From the NCBI GenBank assembly GCA_964580435.1, contig CAZOKP010000008.1, positions 1 through 57,254 of the forward strand: a stretch of 57,254 nt of DNA, in the 5' to 3' direction. Below the pieces are notes generated by a model that ran no database searches, was not told the origin of the DNA, and saw nothing but the letters and a program-made list of their open reading frames with translations. The stretch comes from CAZKEW01 sp964580435 (lineage in GTDB: Bacteria > Acidobacteriota > Aminicenantia > Aminicenantales > UBA8522). The translations under genes were made by a program, and so were the position numbers. Below are positions 1 to 8,451 of the stretch, one piece after another (within the stretch, counting starts at the first letter, position 1; each line of letters begins with the position of its first letter).

Positions 1-2
1 CC

Positions 3-68
3 TGGTTGGCCGCATCCGATACTCTTATAGCGGAGACACGCTCAAAGACCACCGGAATCGTCATTTGA
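3..68 (+). CDS. possible C-terminal tail of a truncated upstream gene
   Basis: Frame 3 is open from the window edge and would encode about 21 residues ending at a TGA at 66-68 (tail ...TTGIVI). It lies directly upstream of the next gene on the same strand. The piece is too short to recognise and may be chance. Confidence 0.25.
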   Translation, partial: WLAASDTLIAETRSKTTGIVI

Positions 69-93
69 CTTACAGAGTTTTTTTGATTAGTAA
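65..93 (+). promoter_or_regulatory. putative sigma-70 promoter for the GH10-like gene
   Basis: TTGACT at 65-70 is followed after 17 bases by TAGTAA at 88-93. The -35 is good and the -10 weak. It would start transcription near base 100, about 35 bases before the chosen start codon. Confidence 0.35.
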
Positions 94-134
94 TAGGCCG
101 ACGGAATCGCGAAAAATTTCCTGGAGGAATGAAG

Positions 135-1754
135 ATGAGAAAAATTTGTCTTTTCTTTTTGATTCTTGCTTATCCCCTGACTTTATTGGCTCAAACCGCC
201 ACGAGGATAGAAGGCAGGGGCGTTTGGGCCGGGCCCGGCGATTTCGGCAAGAGCGAAAAAGACGTCGAAGAATTTTTCAAGGTCCTGAAAAAAGCCAACA
301 TTCAAATTGTTGTCCCGCTTGTCAAAGATACGGTTGGCCGCATCTTCTGGCAGAGCAAGAAATTCCCCGAGGCTGTGCATCCGGACTACAAGGACTTTGA
401 CCTTCTTAAAGCCATCACTACTATTGCTCCAAAGTACGGCATCAAGGTTCATGCCTGGCTCTGTGATTTTCCTGAGGGCAAGGACTCGCCGGCTTTCAAG
501 GCCCACCCTGAATGGGCCATGCTCAATCCCAAGGGCGGCTTGACCGCCGGGGAACAACTGACTCCAGACCAGGTTTATAGTCCCGTCTGGATGTGTCCGA
601 ACCGCCGTCCCGGATATACCGACCAATGGCTTCTGCCAATGATCGAGGAGGTCGTCCGGGAGTATCCCGTGGACGGCATCCACCACGATTATGTCCGCTA
701 TCCGGGCGATGTGGCCCCTGATTCCTACTGCTTTTGTGACTATTGCCTGGAGCATTTTCTTAGCGATAATCTTTTTTATTATCCTTCAAACCCGGATGTC
801 CAAGTCCCTTTGAAGAAAACTCGCCTCCGGGAAGAGTCAAACTGGGACCTCGACTTCACAGTCAGGCCTTCGACCTGGGCGCAGATGTCAAGGGAGGAAA
901 AGGCCAGATTCATCCTTGAGGGGAAAGCTATCAACCGGCCCGACCTGGATTACTTTTTCTACACCCTGCGCTGCGATGCTATCAACCAGTTCGTCCGAGA
1001 AGCCTGGGAGAGGGCGGCAGCGATTCGTCCGGAGATCGAAATGTCGGCGGCCGTTTTCGTCAACCCGATGAAGAGCGGCAGGTTCATCGGCCAGCGTTGG
1101 ACGGACTTTGCGCCCTGGGTGGATATCGCCATGACGATGACATACCGCAGCCATTTCCAGGGTAGCTTTGAAGATTACTTGACGTATCTCGCCGATGTCG
1201 TGCGCGGACAGGTCAGATGGGTCGGCGAAAAATGCAGCTATCTTGTCGGGCTGGACGCGCATTACATTTTCCGAGAAGAACTGGACCCCTGGGAACAGGC
1301 CCTCAAATTCTTGAAGACGGACGGCGTTTCGGGATCGGGAGAGGAATTTGGCCGGCTCATGGAAGCCAATATCGCTTCCATCGGTCGATTTTCCTCTCTT
1401 AAGGCCAAAGAGCTAAAAGTCAAATACAATTCTTTCCTCAAGGGAAAACTCACCAAAGAGGCCCTGGCCGATGAACTCACCCGCGTCCTTGCTGACCCGC
1501 CCCCTGGATTCTTCCCCGAGGCCAAAATCATCCAGACCATTGAGACGGCCAGAAAAGCCGGTGCTCCTGGTGTGATCATCTTCTCAGCCTCGAACCTTTC
1601 TAGGAAAAAACTCTGGGGAGGGGTGGGAAAAGCCTTTTCGTTCCCCGCAGACCCGTCTTTTGAAGTCATTCCCGCTTCGAATCAGCTTTCTATCAGAACC
1701 TGGAAGAAGCTCTGGCGAAATTCTCACCAGGGCGGGACGAAAAAAAATCCCTAA
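135..1754 (+). CDS. exported family-10-like glycosyl hydrolase (GHL10 type)
   Basis: The product is about 539 residues. A cleavable signal peptide is clear (MRKICLFFLILAYPLTLLAQ), so it acts in the periplasm or outside. The mature protein starts with the GVWAGPGDF segment and contains IKVHAWLCDF, the VDGIHHDYVRYPG strand and the IAMTMTYR segment. These are typical of the glycosyl-hydrolase-like 10 family (YngK/FenI relatives), a TIM barrel thought to act on carbohydrate polymers; the substrate is unknown. I start at the second ATG (135) because GGAGG at 123-127 is 7 bases from it but only 1 base from ATG 129. The stop codon overlaps the convergent yyaL-like gene by 4 bases. Confidence 0.8.
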   Translation: MRKICLFFLILAYPLTLLAQTATRIEGRGVWAGPGDFGKSEKDVEEFFKVLKKANIQIVVPLVKDTVGRIFWQSKKFPEAVHPDYKDFDLLKAITTIAPKYGIKVHAWLCDFPEGKDSPAFKAHPEWAMLNPKGGLTAGEQLTPDQVYSPVWMCPNRRPGYTDQWLLPMIEEVVREYPVDGIHHDYVRYPGDVAPDSYCFCDYCLEHFLSDNLFYYPSNPDVQVPLKKTRLREESNWDLDFTVRPSTWAQMSREEKARFILEGKAINRPDLDYFFYTLRCDAINQFVREAWERAAAIRPEIEMSAAVFVNPMKSGRFIGQRWTDFAPWVDIAMTMTYRSHFQGSFEDYLTYLADVVRGQVRWVGEKCSYLVGLDAHYIFREELDPWEQALKFLKTDGVSGSGEEFGRLMEANIASIGRFSSLKAKELKVKYNSFLKGKLTKEALADELTRVLADPPPGFFPEAKIIQTIETARKAGAPGVIIFSASNLSRKKLWGGVGKAFSFPADPSFEVIPASNQLSIRTWKKLWRNSHQGGTKKNP

Positions 1755-3757
1755 TCAGCGTTCAGCAGGGCCAGCATTTGCGCGGGCTCTGCCGTAGGAA
1801 GCTGGCAGCGGTAGTTGGAACAGACATGAGCGGTTGCCTTTCCGCCGAGAGCTGTCATCAGCTTGAGATAAGGGGCAAACTTCAAGATCTCCGGCGACTG
1901 AACTTCAGCGGGCCGGAACAGGACGACCTTGTTGGGGATGTAGTTCCGGCGAAGGCTCCTGAGCAGCGTTTGGGTATCTTCTGCACCGGCTTGGCCGACA
2001 ATCACGACTTCATAGGCAGGACCCTTGGCGAAATCAAGAGCGCACATGAGCTGAGTATGGGCCATGGGCGCCTGAGCGATCCTGAGCGAAAAGGCTTGGG
2101 CAATTTTCTCGGCCTTTCCCTCGAGTTCTGTTCGCCCGGTGATCCGGCCGAGCCGGAGAAGGTTGGCCGTCATCACGGAATTCCCGGATGGAACAGCGCC
2201 GTCGGTGATTTCTTTTCTCCGGAAGGGGAGGTCCTGGGCTTCTTCAGAAGAAAAAAAGAAGCCGCCCTCCTTTTTATCCCAGAATTTCCGGAGAAGTCGC
2301 TCGGTCAATTCTAGGGCCCACTCGAGAACAGCGGGATCGAATGTCGTTTCATAGAGCTCAATTAGCCCCCAGATGAGGAAAGCATAATCGTCCAGGAAAG
2401 CGGGAATTTTGACCTCGCCTTCAACATAACGGTGATGAAGCTCTCCCCCCACTGTCATTTTGGCTCGGAGAAGATCGGCCGCCTTTTTCCCGGCTGCACA
2501 ATAGTCTTCCCGGCCGAAAGCCTGAGATGCTTTGGCAAGGGCGGCGATCATCAGTCCATTCCAGTCGGTCAGAATTTTTTTATCTTTCAAAGGTTTGGGT
2601 CTTTTCTCGCGAGCCTTGAAGAGCTTCTCCCGGATGGAAGAAAGGTCGGCCGGAGCCCCGCCGAGAAAAAGGATATTTTTCTTTTCCGGTCGAATATCGA
2701 AAGCCCGGATGGCCAGCTCCGCTTCAGCGGGTGTCAGTGTCTTTCTGATCTCGTCTAGTTGCCAGAGATAAAATTTCCCTTCTTCGCCATCGCTGTCGGC
2801 GTCTTCCGCCGCGAAGAAGCCACCCTCCTCAGAAGTCATATCCCGCAACACATAGGTTATGATCTCTTCGGCGGTCTGCCGGTATTCTTCGTTGGCCGTG
2901 AGCGCGTAGGCCTCGGTGTAGGCCATGGTCAGGAGCGCCTGGTCGTAGAGCATCTTTTCAAAATGGGGAACCAGCCAGCGGGCATCCGTGGAGTAGCGGT
3001 GAAACCCGAACCCGAGATGATCATATATCCCACCCCTGGGCATGGCCTGCAAAGTTTTTTCGACCATTTCGAGCGGCTTTTCATCACGTGTCCGCTTGGC
3101 CCAGCGCAGAAGAAAGGTCAGGTGATGAGGCGTCGGGAACTTTGGCGCAGTGCCAAATCCCCCGTTTTCCTGGTCGAAATGATCGGCCAACTGGGCCAAG
3201 GTTCTCTCCAAGATGTCAGGCGGAAGGTCCGGGGTTTGAGATGGCGCCGGGCGTTTCATAGCTGCGCGTATTTTTTCCGCAGAGCTCAATATCTCGGAAT
3301 GGCTCTCGCGCCAGGCTTCTCCCACGCGAGAGAGAAGTTCTTTTAGGCCCATGAATCCAAAGCGGCTCTCTTTAGGGAAATAAGTCCCGGCAAAGAAAGG
3401 CTTCTTTTCGGGTGTCATAATAACCGTCAATGGCCAGCCCCCGCTTCCCGAGAGAAGCTGGCAGACGTCCATGTAAAAAGAATCGATATCCGGGCGCTCT
3501 TCCCGGTCAACCTTGATCGCGATGAACAGCTCGTTCATCAGGCCGGCAACCTCTTCGTCGCTGAAGGATTCTTTTTCCATCACGTGGCACCAGTGGCAGG
3601 TGGAATAGCCGATGGACAGGAAAACGGGCTTGTTTTGCTTTTGAGCCGCCTCGAAAGCCTCGTCGCTCCAGGGATACCATTGGACGGGATTGTCGGCATG
3701 CTGGCGGAGGTAAGGGCTTTTTTCGTTGACCAGGCGGTTGTGCCGTTGGGGAACCAT
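1751..3757 (-). CDS. thioredoxin-domain protein of the YyaL/DUF255 family
   Basis: The 668-residue protein has the full family length (about 670). The first ~160 residues form a thioredoxin-like domain with NRLVNEKSPYLRQHADNPV and the redox motif STCHWCHVME (CxxC). The rest is a (alpha/alpha)6-barrel region resembling N-acylglucosamine epimerases, with FHRYSTDARWLVPHFEKML and DWNGLMIAALA motifs. The biological reaction of this widespread family is not settled. There is no signal peptide, so it is cytoplasmic. It is divergent from the sigma-54 activator gene and convergent with the GH10-like gene, with no operon partner. Confidence 0.9.
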   Translation of the reverse strand: MVPQRHNRLVNEKSPYLRQHADNPVQWYPWSDEAFEAAQKQNKPVFLSIGYSTCHWCHVMEKESFSDEEVAGLMNELFIAIKVDREERPDIDSFYMDVCQLLSGSGGWPLTVIMTPEKKPFFAGTYFPKESRFGFMGLKELLSRVGEAWRESHSEILSSAEKIRAAMKRPAPSQTPDLPPDILERTLAQLADHFDQENGGFGTAPKFPTPHHLTFLLRWAKRTRDEKPLEMVEKTLQAMPRGGIYDHLGFGFHRYSTDARWLVPHFEKMLYDQALLTMAYTEAYALTANEEYRQTAEEIITYVLRDMTSEEGGFFAAEDADSDGEEGKFYLWQLDEIRKTLTPAEAELAIRAFDIRPEKKNILFLGGAPADLSSIREKLFKAREKRPKPLKDKKILTDWNGLMIAALAKASQAFGREDYCAAGKKAADLLRAKMTVGGELHHRYVEGEVKIPAFLDDYAFLIWGLIELYETTFDPAVLEWALELTERLLRKFWDKKEGGFFFSSEEAQDLPFRRKEITDGAVPSGNSVMTANLLRLGRITGRTELEGKAEKIAQAFSLRIAQAPMAHTQLMCALDFAKGPAYEVVIVGQAGAEDTQTLLRSLRRNYIPNKVVLFRPAEVQSPEILKFAPYLKLMTALGGKATAHVCSNYRCQLPTAEPAQMLALLNAD

Positions 3758-3786
3758 GCTTTTTTCTTGGGACCGTCGGACCTCTA

Positions 3787-3815
3787 AGCTTATGTGTGGA
3801 TCCCCTCCGAGTCAA
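3787..3815 (-). promoter_or_regulatory. weak candidate promoter for the YyaL-like gene
   Basis: On the minus strand TTGACT (3810-3815) is separated by 17 bases from TAAGCT (3787-3792). The -10 matches only three positions, so the call is weak. Confidence 0.25.
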
Positions 3816-3855
3816 GGTCTGGAACAAATACTTAATGTCGCTGGGCTGAGAATAA

Positions 3856-5304
3856 ATGGCAGGTTCTATCGTTAATTGGGGTGTGGGAATAAAGTCCGCC
3901 CAGGTCCACTCTTTTCTGACCAAGTTTCTCCAAATCATCGGCGAAGAAGTTTCTTCGAGTTTTGCCCGGCTCGTGCTTCTCGATGAGGGCAGCCAGATCG
4001 TCTTTGAACAAACCTGGCCTGGCCCGGAAAAGTCTTGTGTCTCCGCGAGTGAAAAAATCATCCTTAGAGTCCTCCAGGAGAAACGTCCGCTCCTGGCGGA
4101 ATACAATAACGGGCCCTCCTGGAATGACTGCCAGTCCAGCTCCATTCGGCCAAATCAGAGTCTTCTCTGTCTGCCTCTCCCTGGGGATGAGCGGCCGGCC
4201 GGCGCCATCTGTCTTTTTCGCGATTCGGGGCAAAGCCCGTATTCTCAGGAGGACTTGGAACTTCTGGCTCTCCTTTGCCAATCTCTCCAGCCCTTCGTCA
4301 AGAACGGCACCGATCCTAATAACCCGGAGAGGTTTTCCGATCCTTCCGGGGGAGTGGACCCGCTCATAGGGCAGAGTAGGGGTTCTTCCAAGATCCGGGC
4401 GTTGATCGAGAAAGTCAAGGACACAGATGCGCCCGTATTTATATACGGCGAGAGCGGCACGGGAAAGGAGATTATCGCCAGGTCCATTCATGAGAGAGGA
4501 GCAAGAAGGGAGGGCCCGTTCGTCGCCGTGAACTGCGGCGCCATTCCCGATCCTCTTCTGGAGAGCGAGCTCTTTGGTCATGCCCGGGGCGCATTTACGG
4601 GGGCCCTTCGAGACAAGGCCGGGCTGATCGAGGAGGCCAACGGAGGGACCTTCTTTTTGGATGAGGTCGGGGATTTGTCGTTGCCTCTCCAAGCCAAACT
4701 CCTGCGTCTTCTCCAGGAGAAGGAAATCCGAAGAGTCGGAGAGACGAGAACGCGCCGCGTCGACGTCCGCTTCGTCAGCGCTACCAACAAGAATATCGAA
4801 AAGGAGATCGAGCAGGGGAATTTCAGGGTCGATCTGTACTACCGCCTGCGCATACTGACCATCGAGGTTCCCCCTCTCCGGGAAAGAAAAGGAGACCTCC
4901 TTCTCCTCGTCGATCATTTTCTCGAGAGGTACTGCCGGGAAATGAGACGCGGGAGGGCTTATTTCTCTCCCCGGGCCATGGAGCTCTTGATGGACTATTC
5001 CTGGCCGGGAAATATCCGCGAGCTGCAGAATGAAATTCAAAGGTCTCTGATTCTGTCCGGTCCCGATGGTCTGATCAAAGAGGATAGTCTTTCGGCCAAG
5101 GTCAATCCTCAGAAGGAAACCTCGGCCGTCGTTTCCTATGATTTCTTCGAGGCCAAAGCTGACTTTGAGAAGAGATTCTTGATCCAGGCTCTGCTTCGTT
5201 TCGGTCACAACAAAGCCCGGACGGCCGAGGGGATTGGACTGAGCCGGCAGGGACTTTTTAAATTGATGAAAAAACACAACCTCGGGAGCCATTCTGGGAC
5301 ATGA
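3856..5304 (+). CDS. sigma-54-dependent activator with N-terminal GAF domain
   Basis: The product is 482 residues. Residues ~15-150 form a GAF-like sensor domain. Residues ~168-390 are a sigma-54 AAA+ domain with Walker A GESGTGKE (198-205), the sigma-54 contact loop GAFTGA (245-250) and the GGTFFLDEVGDL Walker B region. The C-terminus (HNKARTAEGIGLSRQGLFKL) is a Fis-type helix-turn-helix. There is no receiver domain, so it should respond to a bound ligand rather than to phosphorylation. It stands alone, divergent from the YyaL-like gene; no target operon is obvious beside it. A second sigma-54 activator and a sigma-54 promoter occur later in the window, so RpoN control is used in this genome. 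Confidence 0.93.
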   Translation: MAGSIVNWGVGIKSAQVHSFLTKFLQIIGEEVSSSFARLVLLDEGSQIVFEQTWPGPEKSCVSASEKIILRVLQEKRPLLAEYNNGPSWNDCQSSSIRPNQSLLCLPLPGDERPAGAICLFRDSGQSPYSQEDLELLALLCQSLQPFVKNGTDPNNPERFSDPSGGVDPLIGQSRGSSKIRALIEKVKDTDAPVFIYGESGTGKEIIARSIHERGARREGPFVAVNCGAIPDPLLESELFGHARGAFTGALRDKAGLIEEANGGTFFLDEVGDLSLPLQAKLLRLLQEKEIRRVGETRTRRVDVRFVSATNKNIEKEIEQGNFRVDLYYRLRILTIEVPPLRERKGDLLLLVDHFLERYCREMRRGRAYFSPRAMELLMDYSWPGNIRELQNEIQRSLILSGPDGLIKEDSLSAKVNPQKETSAVVSYDFFEAKADFEKRFLIQALLRFGHNKARTAEGIGLSRQGLFKLMKKHNLGSHSGT

Positions 5305-5384
5305 GCGGGATTCTCCGGAATTCGGGATGGGGTCGGTTGAATTGACCAACGCCGAGAGGGCTTTTCCCTTTCTCTTTTTTCTGT

Positions 5385-5390
5385 TACATT
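5385..5390 (+). promoter_or_regulatory. extended -10 promoter for the small CxxC protein
   Basis: TG-T-TACATT (5382-5390) is an extended -10 element with no good -35. Only 9 bases separate it from the ATG at 5400, and no Shine-Dalgarno fits between, so the transcript would be leaderless or nearly so. Confidence 0.4.
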
Positions 5391-5399
5391 GAAGTTGCC

Positions 5400-5678
5400 A
5401 TGAGCGAAGAAAAGAAGAAAGCTGGTCTGTTTCAAATCGTCTGCCCCTGCTGTCAGTCTGTCCTCTGGGTGGATGGAATGACCGAGGCAATTGTCAAAAC
5501 CGAGAAAAGGGCCGCGAAGAAGAAGGATTCTCTGGATGAGTTGCTGTCCAAAGAAAAAAAGAGGATGAGCGAGTTCGAACGGAAGTTCGAAGCGACCGCT
5601 GAGCTGGAAAAGAAAAAGCTGGCAAAGGCCGAAGAGAAATTTGCCAAGGCGATGGGCGAGGCTGAAAAAGAAAAATAA
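5400..5678 (+). CDS. small CxxC / coiled-coil protein of unknown function
   Basis: The product is 92 residues. The N-terminus has the FQIVCPCCQSVLWVD segment, a single CPCC knuckle of the zinc-ribbon or redox type. Residues ~30-92 are almost pure charged helix (many K and E), predicted to form a coiled coil. It has no signal peptide. One CxxC pair alone could bind metal only as a dimer, which fits the coiled coil. I do not recognise a named family. It is convergent with the NhaC-type gene and preceded by the sigma-54 activator on the same strand (95-base gap). Confidence 0.6.
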   Translation: MSEEKKKAGLFQIVCPCCQSVLWVDGMTEAIVKTEKRAAKKKDSLDELLSKEKKRMSEFERKFEATAELEKKKLAKAEEKFAKAMGEAEKEK

Positions 5679-5747
5679 TGTCCTCTGCCGAGATTCCTGG
5701 GGGCTTAGCGGCTCGGAATGATGTTTGAGTTCGGGAACGACAATTCC

Positions 5748-7160
5748 TCAGCTTCCAGGTTGGGTTTCATCCTCCCGCGTTTTCCGGGCCATAGTCAGGC
5801 CGGTGAACCCAAAAACGGCCAAAATCATGACTGAGACGTAGTTCATGATTGCCCAAGGAAGATACGAAAACGTCGGGACGCCGATAGTCCCGGTGATGTA
5901 GACGCCCGCCATGCTCCAGGGGATCAGAGGGACGATAATCCCCCCGCTTTCAGAGATGATCCGGGACAGGTTTTTTGCGGCCAGGCCCTTTTTTTTGTAA
6001 ACAGGGCTGAGGAGCTCGCCCGGAATGATCATGGACAAGTAGGAGCTTCCGGTCACCATGGCTGCGATGATCGCCGTGCCGATCGTCGTCAAGACAAGAC
6101 TCCAGACTTTAGTGGCGAATGTCATGACGCGGTCGAGGATGACGGAGAGCATCCCCGTGCGCTGCATGATGCCGCCGAAGCTGAAAGCCGTAAACGCCAC
6201 AAGCTGCGTTTCCATCATGCTCATCATCCCGCCGCGCGAGAGGAGCCGATCCACTGCCTCGACTCCGGTATGAGCCGGATAGCCTGAGTTAATAGCCGTG
6301 GCCACATCTGTCACAGAGGCGTGCTGAAAGAGGACGGCCAGGGCGCCAGCCACGATGGAGGAGACGAGTATTCCCGGAATCGTGGGCTTCTTAGCGATGG
6401 CAAAAACAAATACAATGATCATCGGAAGCAGGAGGAAAATATTGAAATGGAAGCTTGCTTTCAGGGTTCGGAGAATTGTCGTCATGGCCGCGGAGCTGAT
6501 CGCCTGGCCTCGGTATCCGAATCCGGCGAGGAAATAGACCAGGAGTCCGAGAAGGTACGCCGGCCCCGCCGACCAGATCTGATGTTTGATATGGTCAAAG
6601 AGGTTCGAGCCGGCGACGACGACCGCGAGGTTGGGGATATCAGAGAGCGGTGACATCTTGTCGCCGAAGTAAGAGCCGGCCACGACAGCTCCGGCTGCCG
6701 GGCCGAGGGGGATACCCAGCCCCATGGCAATTCCCACAAAGGCAACCCCGATCGTCCCTATCGTCCCCCAGGACGTCCCCGTGGCAAAAGAAACGATGCT
6801 GCATGCCAGACAAGCTGTGAACAGAAAGTACTGGGGGGAGATCAGCTTCAAACCGTAATAAACGATCATTGGAATGGTCCCGCAGATGATCCATGAGCCG
6901 ATGAGAACACCCACGCTGAGCATGATGAGAATCGCGGGCATCGCTTTGGCGATGCTGTCCACGATCCCTTTCTCCATGTCTTTCCAAGAGAATCGAAGAA
7001 GGACGGCGAGACAGCCGGTGATGAACGCTGCGGCCACAAGAAGAGCTTGTGGACGAATTCTGTAGATTCCGTAGCCCACACCGAGCAACAGCCCCATGGC
7101 GATAAGGGGCACCAGCGCAAGGATAAAGCTTGGCCTTCTCGGCGCTTTCGCTTCTTCCAT
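5748..7160 (-). CDS. NhaC-family Na+/H+ (or substrate/ion) antiporter
   Basis: The chosen product is 470 residues with about 11-12 hydrophobic segments. It contains the FATGTSWGTIGTIGVAF and PLGPAAGAVVAGSYFGDKMSPLSD stretches characteristic of the NhaC family; members exchange Na+ for H+ or carry malate/lactate-type substrates. I start at ATG 7160 because AAGGAG lies 6 bases upstream and the preceding gene stops at 7169; an upstream extension would overlap that gene. The 8-base gap makes it the second gene of an operon with isoaspartyl dipeptidase, which suggests either ion homeostasis coupled to peptide use or export/uptake of an amino-acid product. The substrate cannot be read from sequence. 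Confidence 0.88.
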   Translation of the reverse strand: MEEAKAPRRPSFILALVPLIAMGLLLGVGYGIYRIRPQALLVAAAFITGCLAVLLRFSWKDMEKGIVDSIAKAMPAILIMLSVGVLIGSWIICGTIPMIVYYGLKLISPQYFLFTACLACSIVSFATGTSWGTIGTIGVAFVGIAMGLGIPLGPAAGAVVAGSYFGDKMSPLSDIPNLAVVVAGSNLFDHIKHQIWSAGPAYLLGLLVYFLAGFGYRGQAISSAAMTTILRTLKASFHFNIFLLLPMIIVFVFAIAKKPTIPGILVSSIVAGALAVLFQHASVTDVATAINSGYPAHTGVEAVDRLLSRGGMMSMMETQLVAFTAFSFGGIMQRTGMLSVILDRVMTFATKVWSLVLTTIGTAIIAAMVTGSSYLSMIIPGELLSPVYKKKGLAAKNLSRIISESGGIIVPLIPWSMAGVYITGTIGVPTFSYLPWAIMNYVSVMILAVFGFTGLTMARKTREDETQPGS

Positions 7161-7168
7161 GGGTCTCC

Positions 7169-8347
7169 TTACGGCAGAGCTTTGAACGTTCCTCTGGTGA
7201 TCAGCTTGCCGTCTGCCATCATTCTTATCCCCCGGCAATAGACATCGCGCAATTCGAGGTCTCTATCAAAAAAAATGAGGTCGGCATCTTTTCCGGGTTT
7301 TATTTCCCCTTTGCTCGACAGCTTGTAGAAAAAGGCCGGGTTCGTCGAGAAAAGCCTGATGGTGTCTTCCATAGGCAGAATTTTTTTCTGGAGCAACGAG
7401 CGGAAGTTAAGCAGCAGGCTTTTTTCCGTGGCTATGGCTAGCCCGACGAGATGTCCGGTTCGGTCAAAAACAGGCATGCTCCCGTTGCTGTCGGAGCTAA
7501 TCGTGATTTGGGTCAGGGGGACCTGTCGTTTGAGGCAAAGGGCAATGGCTTTCTCCGTGCTCAAGCCGGAGCTTTCCTCTGTTTCCTCCTCAGGGCAGGC
7601 CGTGATGTCAAAGTAGCCTCCTTTTAAGGCAAAGGCGATCGCTTCCTCAAAAAGTTCGGCCGACCGGTTGACATGAGTCGGGATCATTTGCGCGGCCGGG
7701 ATCTCAGTCTCGCGAATCAGCCGGAAGAGCATCTCCAGCTTCCGCCGGCCGTCGCCGAGATGGAGATGGAGGACGCCGGCCTTCCCTCCGAGCATCCCGC
7801 CGACCCGACATTCTGCTGCCAGTCGGGCGATCTCCTCAAACGCCGGCTGCGACGAGCGGTGGTCGGAGATGGCAATTTCGCCGGCCCCGATGACTTTATC
7901 GATCAAGACCAGGTCGGAACGAATACTGCCGGTGATCGTTTTGGGTGGGACATCATAGGACCCTGAGAAAATATAGGTCGACACTCCCTCGGCCTCGAGT
8001 CCCCGCGCTTTCGCTAAAAGGGATTCCATGTGCCGGGTGACACTGTCCGTGCCCAGGCAGCCGATGACCGTAGTGACGCCGTTCGCAATGATGTCTTCGA
8101 GGTTGATCTCGGGAGCCCGTGTCGCAGGGCCGCCTTCGCCCCCGCCTCCAAGGATATGGACATGGCTGTCGACCATCCCGGGAAGGACGGTTTTTCCTGA
8201 CGCATCCAGGACTTCGACCGGCGCTCCTTCTATTTTGATGTGCCCGGGCTCGGCCAGAGCGGCGATTTTGCTGCCGACGACAAGGATATCCTTCGCTCCT
8301 AAAGGTTCAGGAGCATAGATCAAACCGTTCCTGATGAGAGTGATCAT
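7169..8347 (-). CDS. iadA: isoaspartyl dipeptidase (beta-aspartyl-peptidase)
   Basis: The 392-residue amidohydrolase hydrolyses beta-aspartyl dipeptides that arise from damaged Asp/Asn residues. Visible motifs are the metal-binding VDSHVH, GVTTVIGCLGTD, the family signature AISDHRSS, HLHLGDG, PTHVNR and the catalytic-Asp motif ISSDSNGS. The residue at the place of the carbamylated lysine of the E. coli enzyme (seven before the Arg of SDHR) is Glu here, so the bridging metal ligand would be a glutamate. The start has a good Shine-Dalgarno (GGGAGG). It is cytoplasmic and leads the two-gene operon with the NhaC-type antiporter. A candidate promoter lies at 8367-8395. Confidence 0.93.
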   Translation of the reverse strand: MITLIRNGLIYAPEPLGAKDILVVGSKIAALAEPGHIKIEGAPVEVLDASGKTVLPGMVDSHVHILGGGGEGGPATRAPEINLEDIIANGVTTVIGCLGTDSVTRHMESLLAKARGLEAEGVSTYIFSGSYDVPPKTITGSIRSDLVLIDKVIGAGEIAISDHRSSQPAFEEIARLAAECRVGGMLGGKAGVLHLHLGDGRRKLEMLFRLIRETEIPAAQMIPTHVNRSAELFEEAIAFALKGGYFDITACPEEETEESSGLSTEKAIALCLKRQVPLTQITISSDSNGSMPVFDRTGHLVGLAIATEKSLLLNFRSLLQKKILPMEDTIRLFSTNPAFFYKLSSKGEIKPGKDADLIFFDRDLELRDVYCRGIRMMADGKLITRGTFKALP

Positions 8348-8366
8348 GCTCGCCTCCCAGGTTATG

Positions 8367-8395
8367 AAGGTATCACGACTCCGGGGTGATTACAA
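8367..8395 (-). promoter_or_regulatory. candidate promoter for iadA-nhaC operon
   Basis: On the minus strand TTGTAA (8390-8395) and TACCTT (8367-8372) are 17 bases apart. Both hexamers are imperfect; position and spacing are suitable. Confidence 0.3.
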
Positions 8396-8407
8396 GAATT
8401 CGGGCCT

Positions 8408-8435
8408 TTGAAATGTCCCGCGCATTTGGTAGAAT
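8408..8435 (+). promoter_or_regulatory. sigma-70 promoter for the acyltransferase gene
   Basis: TTGAAA (8408-8413), a 16-base spacer and TAGAAT (8430-8435) form a good promoter. The expected start near 8442 is about 10 bases from ATG 8452, leaving no room for a normal ribosome-binding site. The promoter lies inside the longest possible reading frame, which argues for the shorter protein. Confidence 0.5.
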
Positions 8436-8451
8436 AATTGGGAATTTTGCC

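Noticed and set aside
3832..5490. 552-codon open frame on the minus strand
   Set aside because: It is antisense to the sigma-54 activator, whose motifs are unmistakable; its translation has no recognisable domain and has the composition of a shadow frame.
5679..5747. CCGAG...CTCGG hairpin as a bidirectional terminator
   Set aside because: Five-base stem with a long loop and no T-tract.
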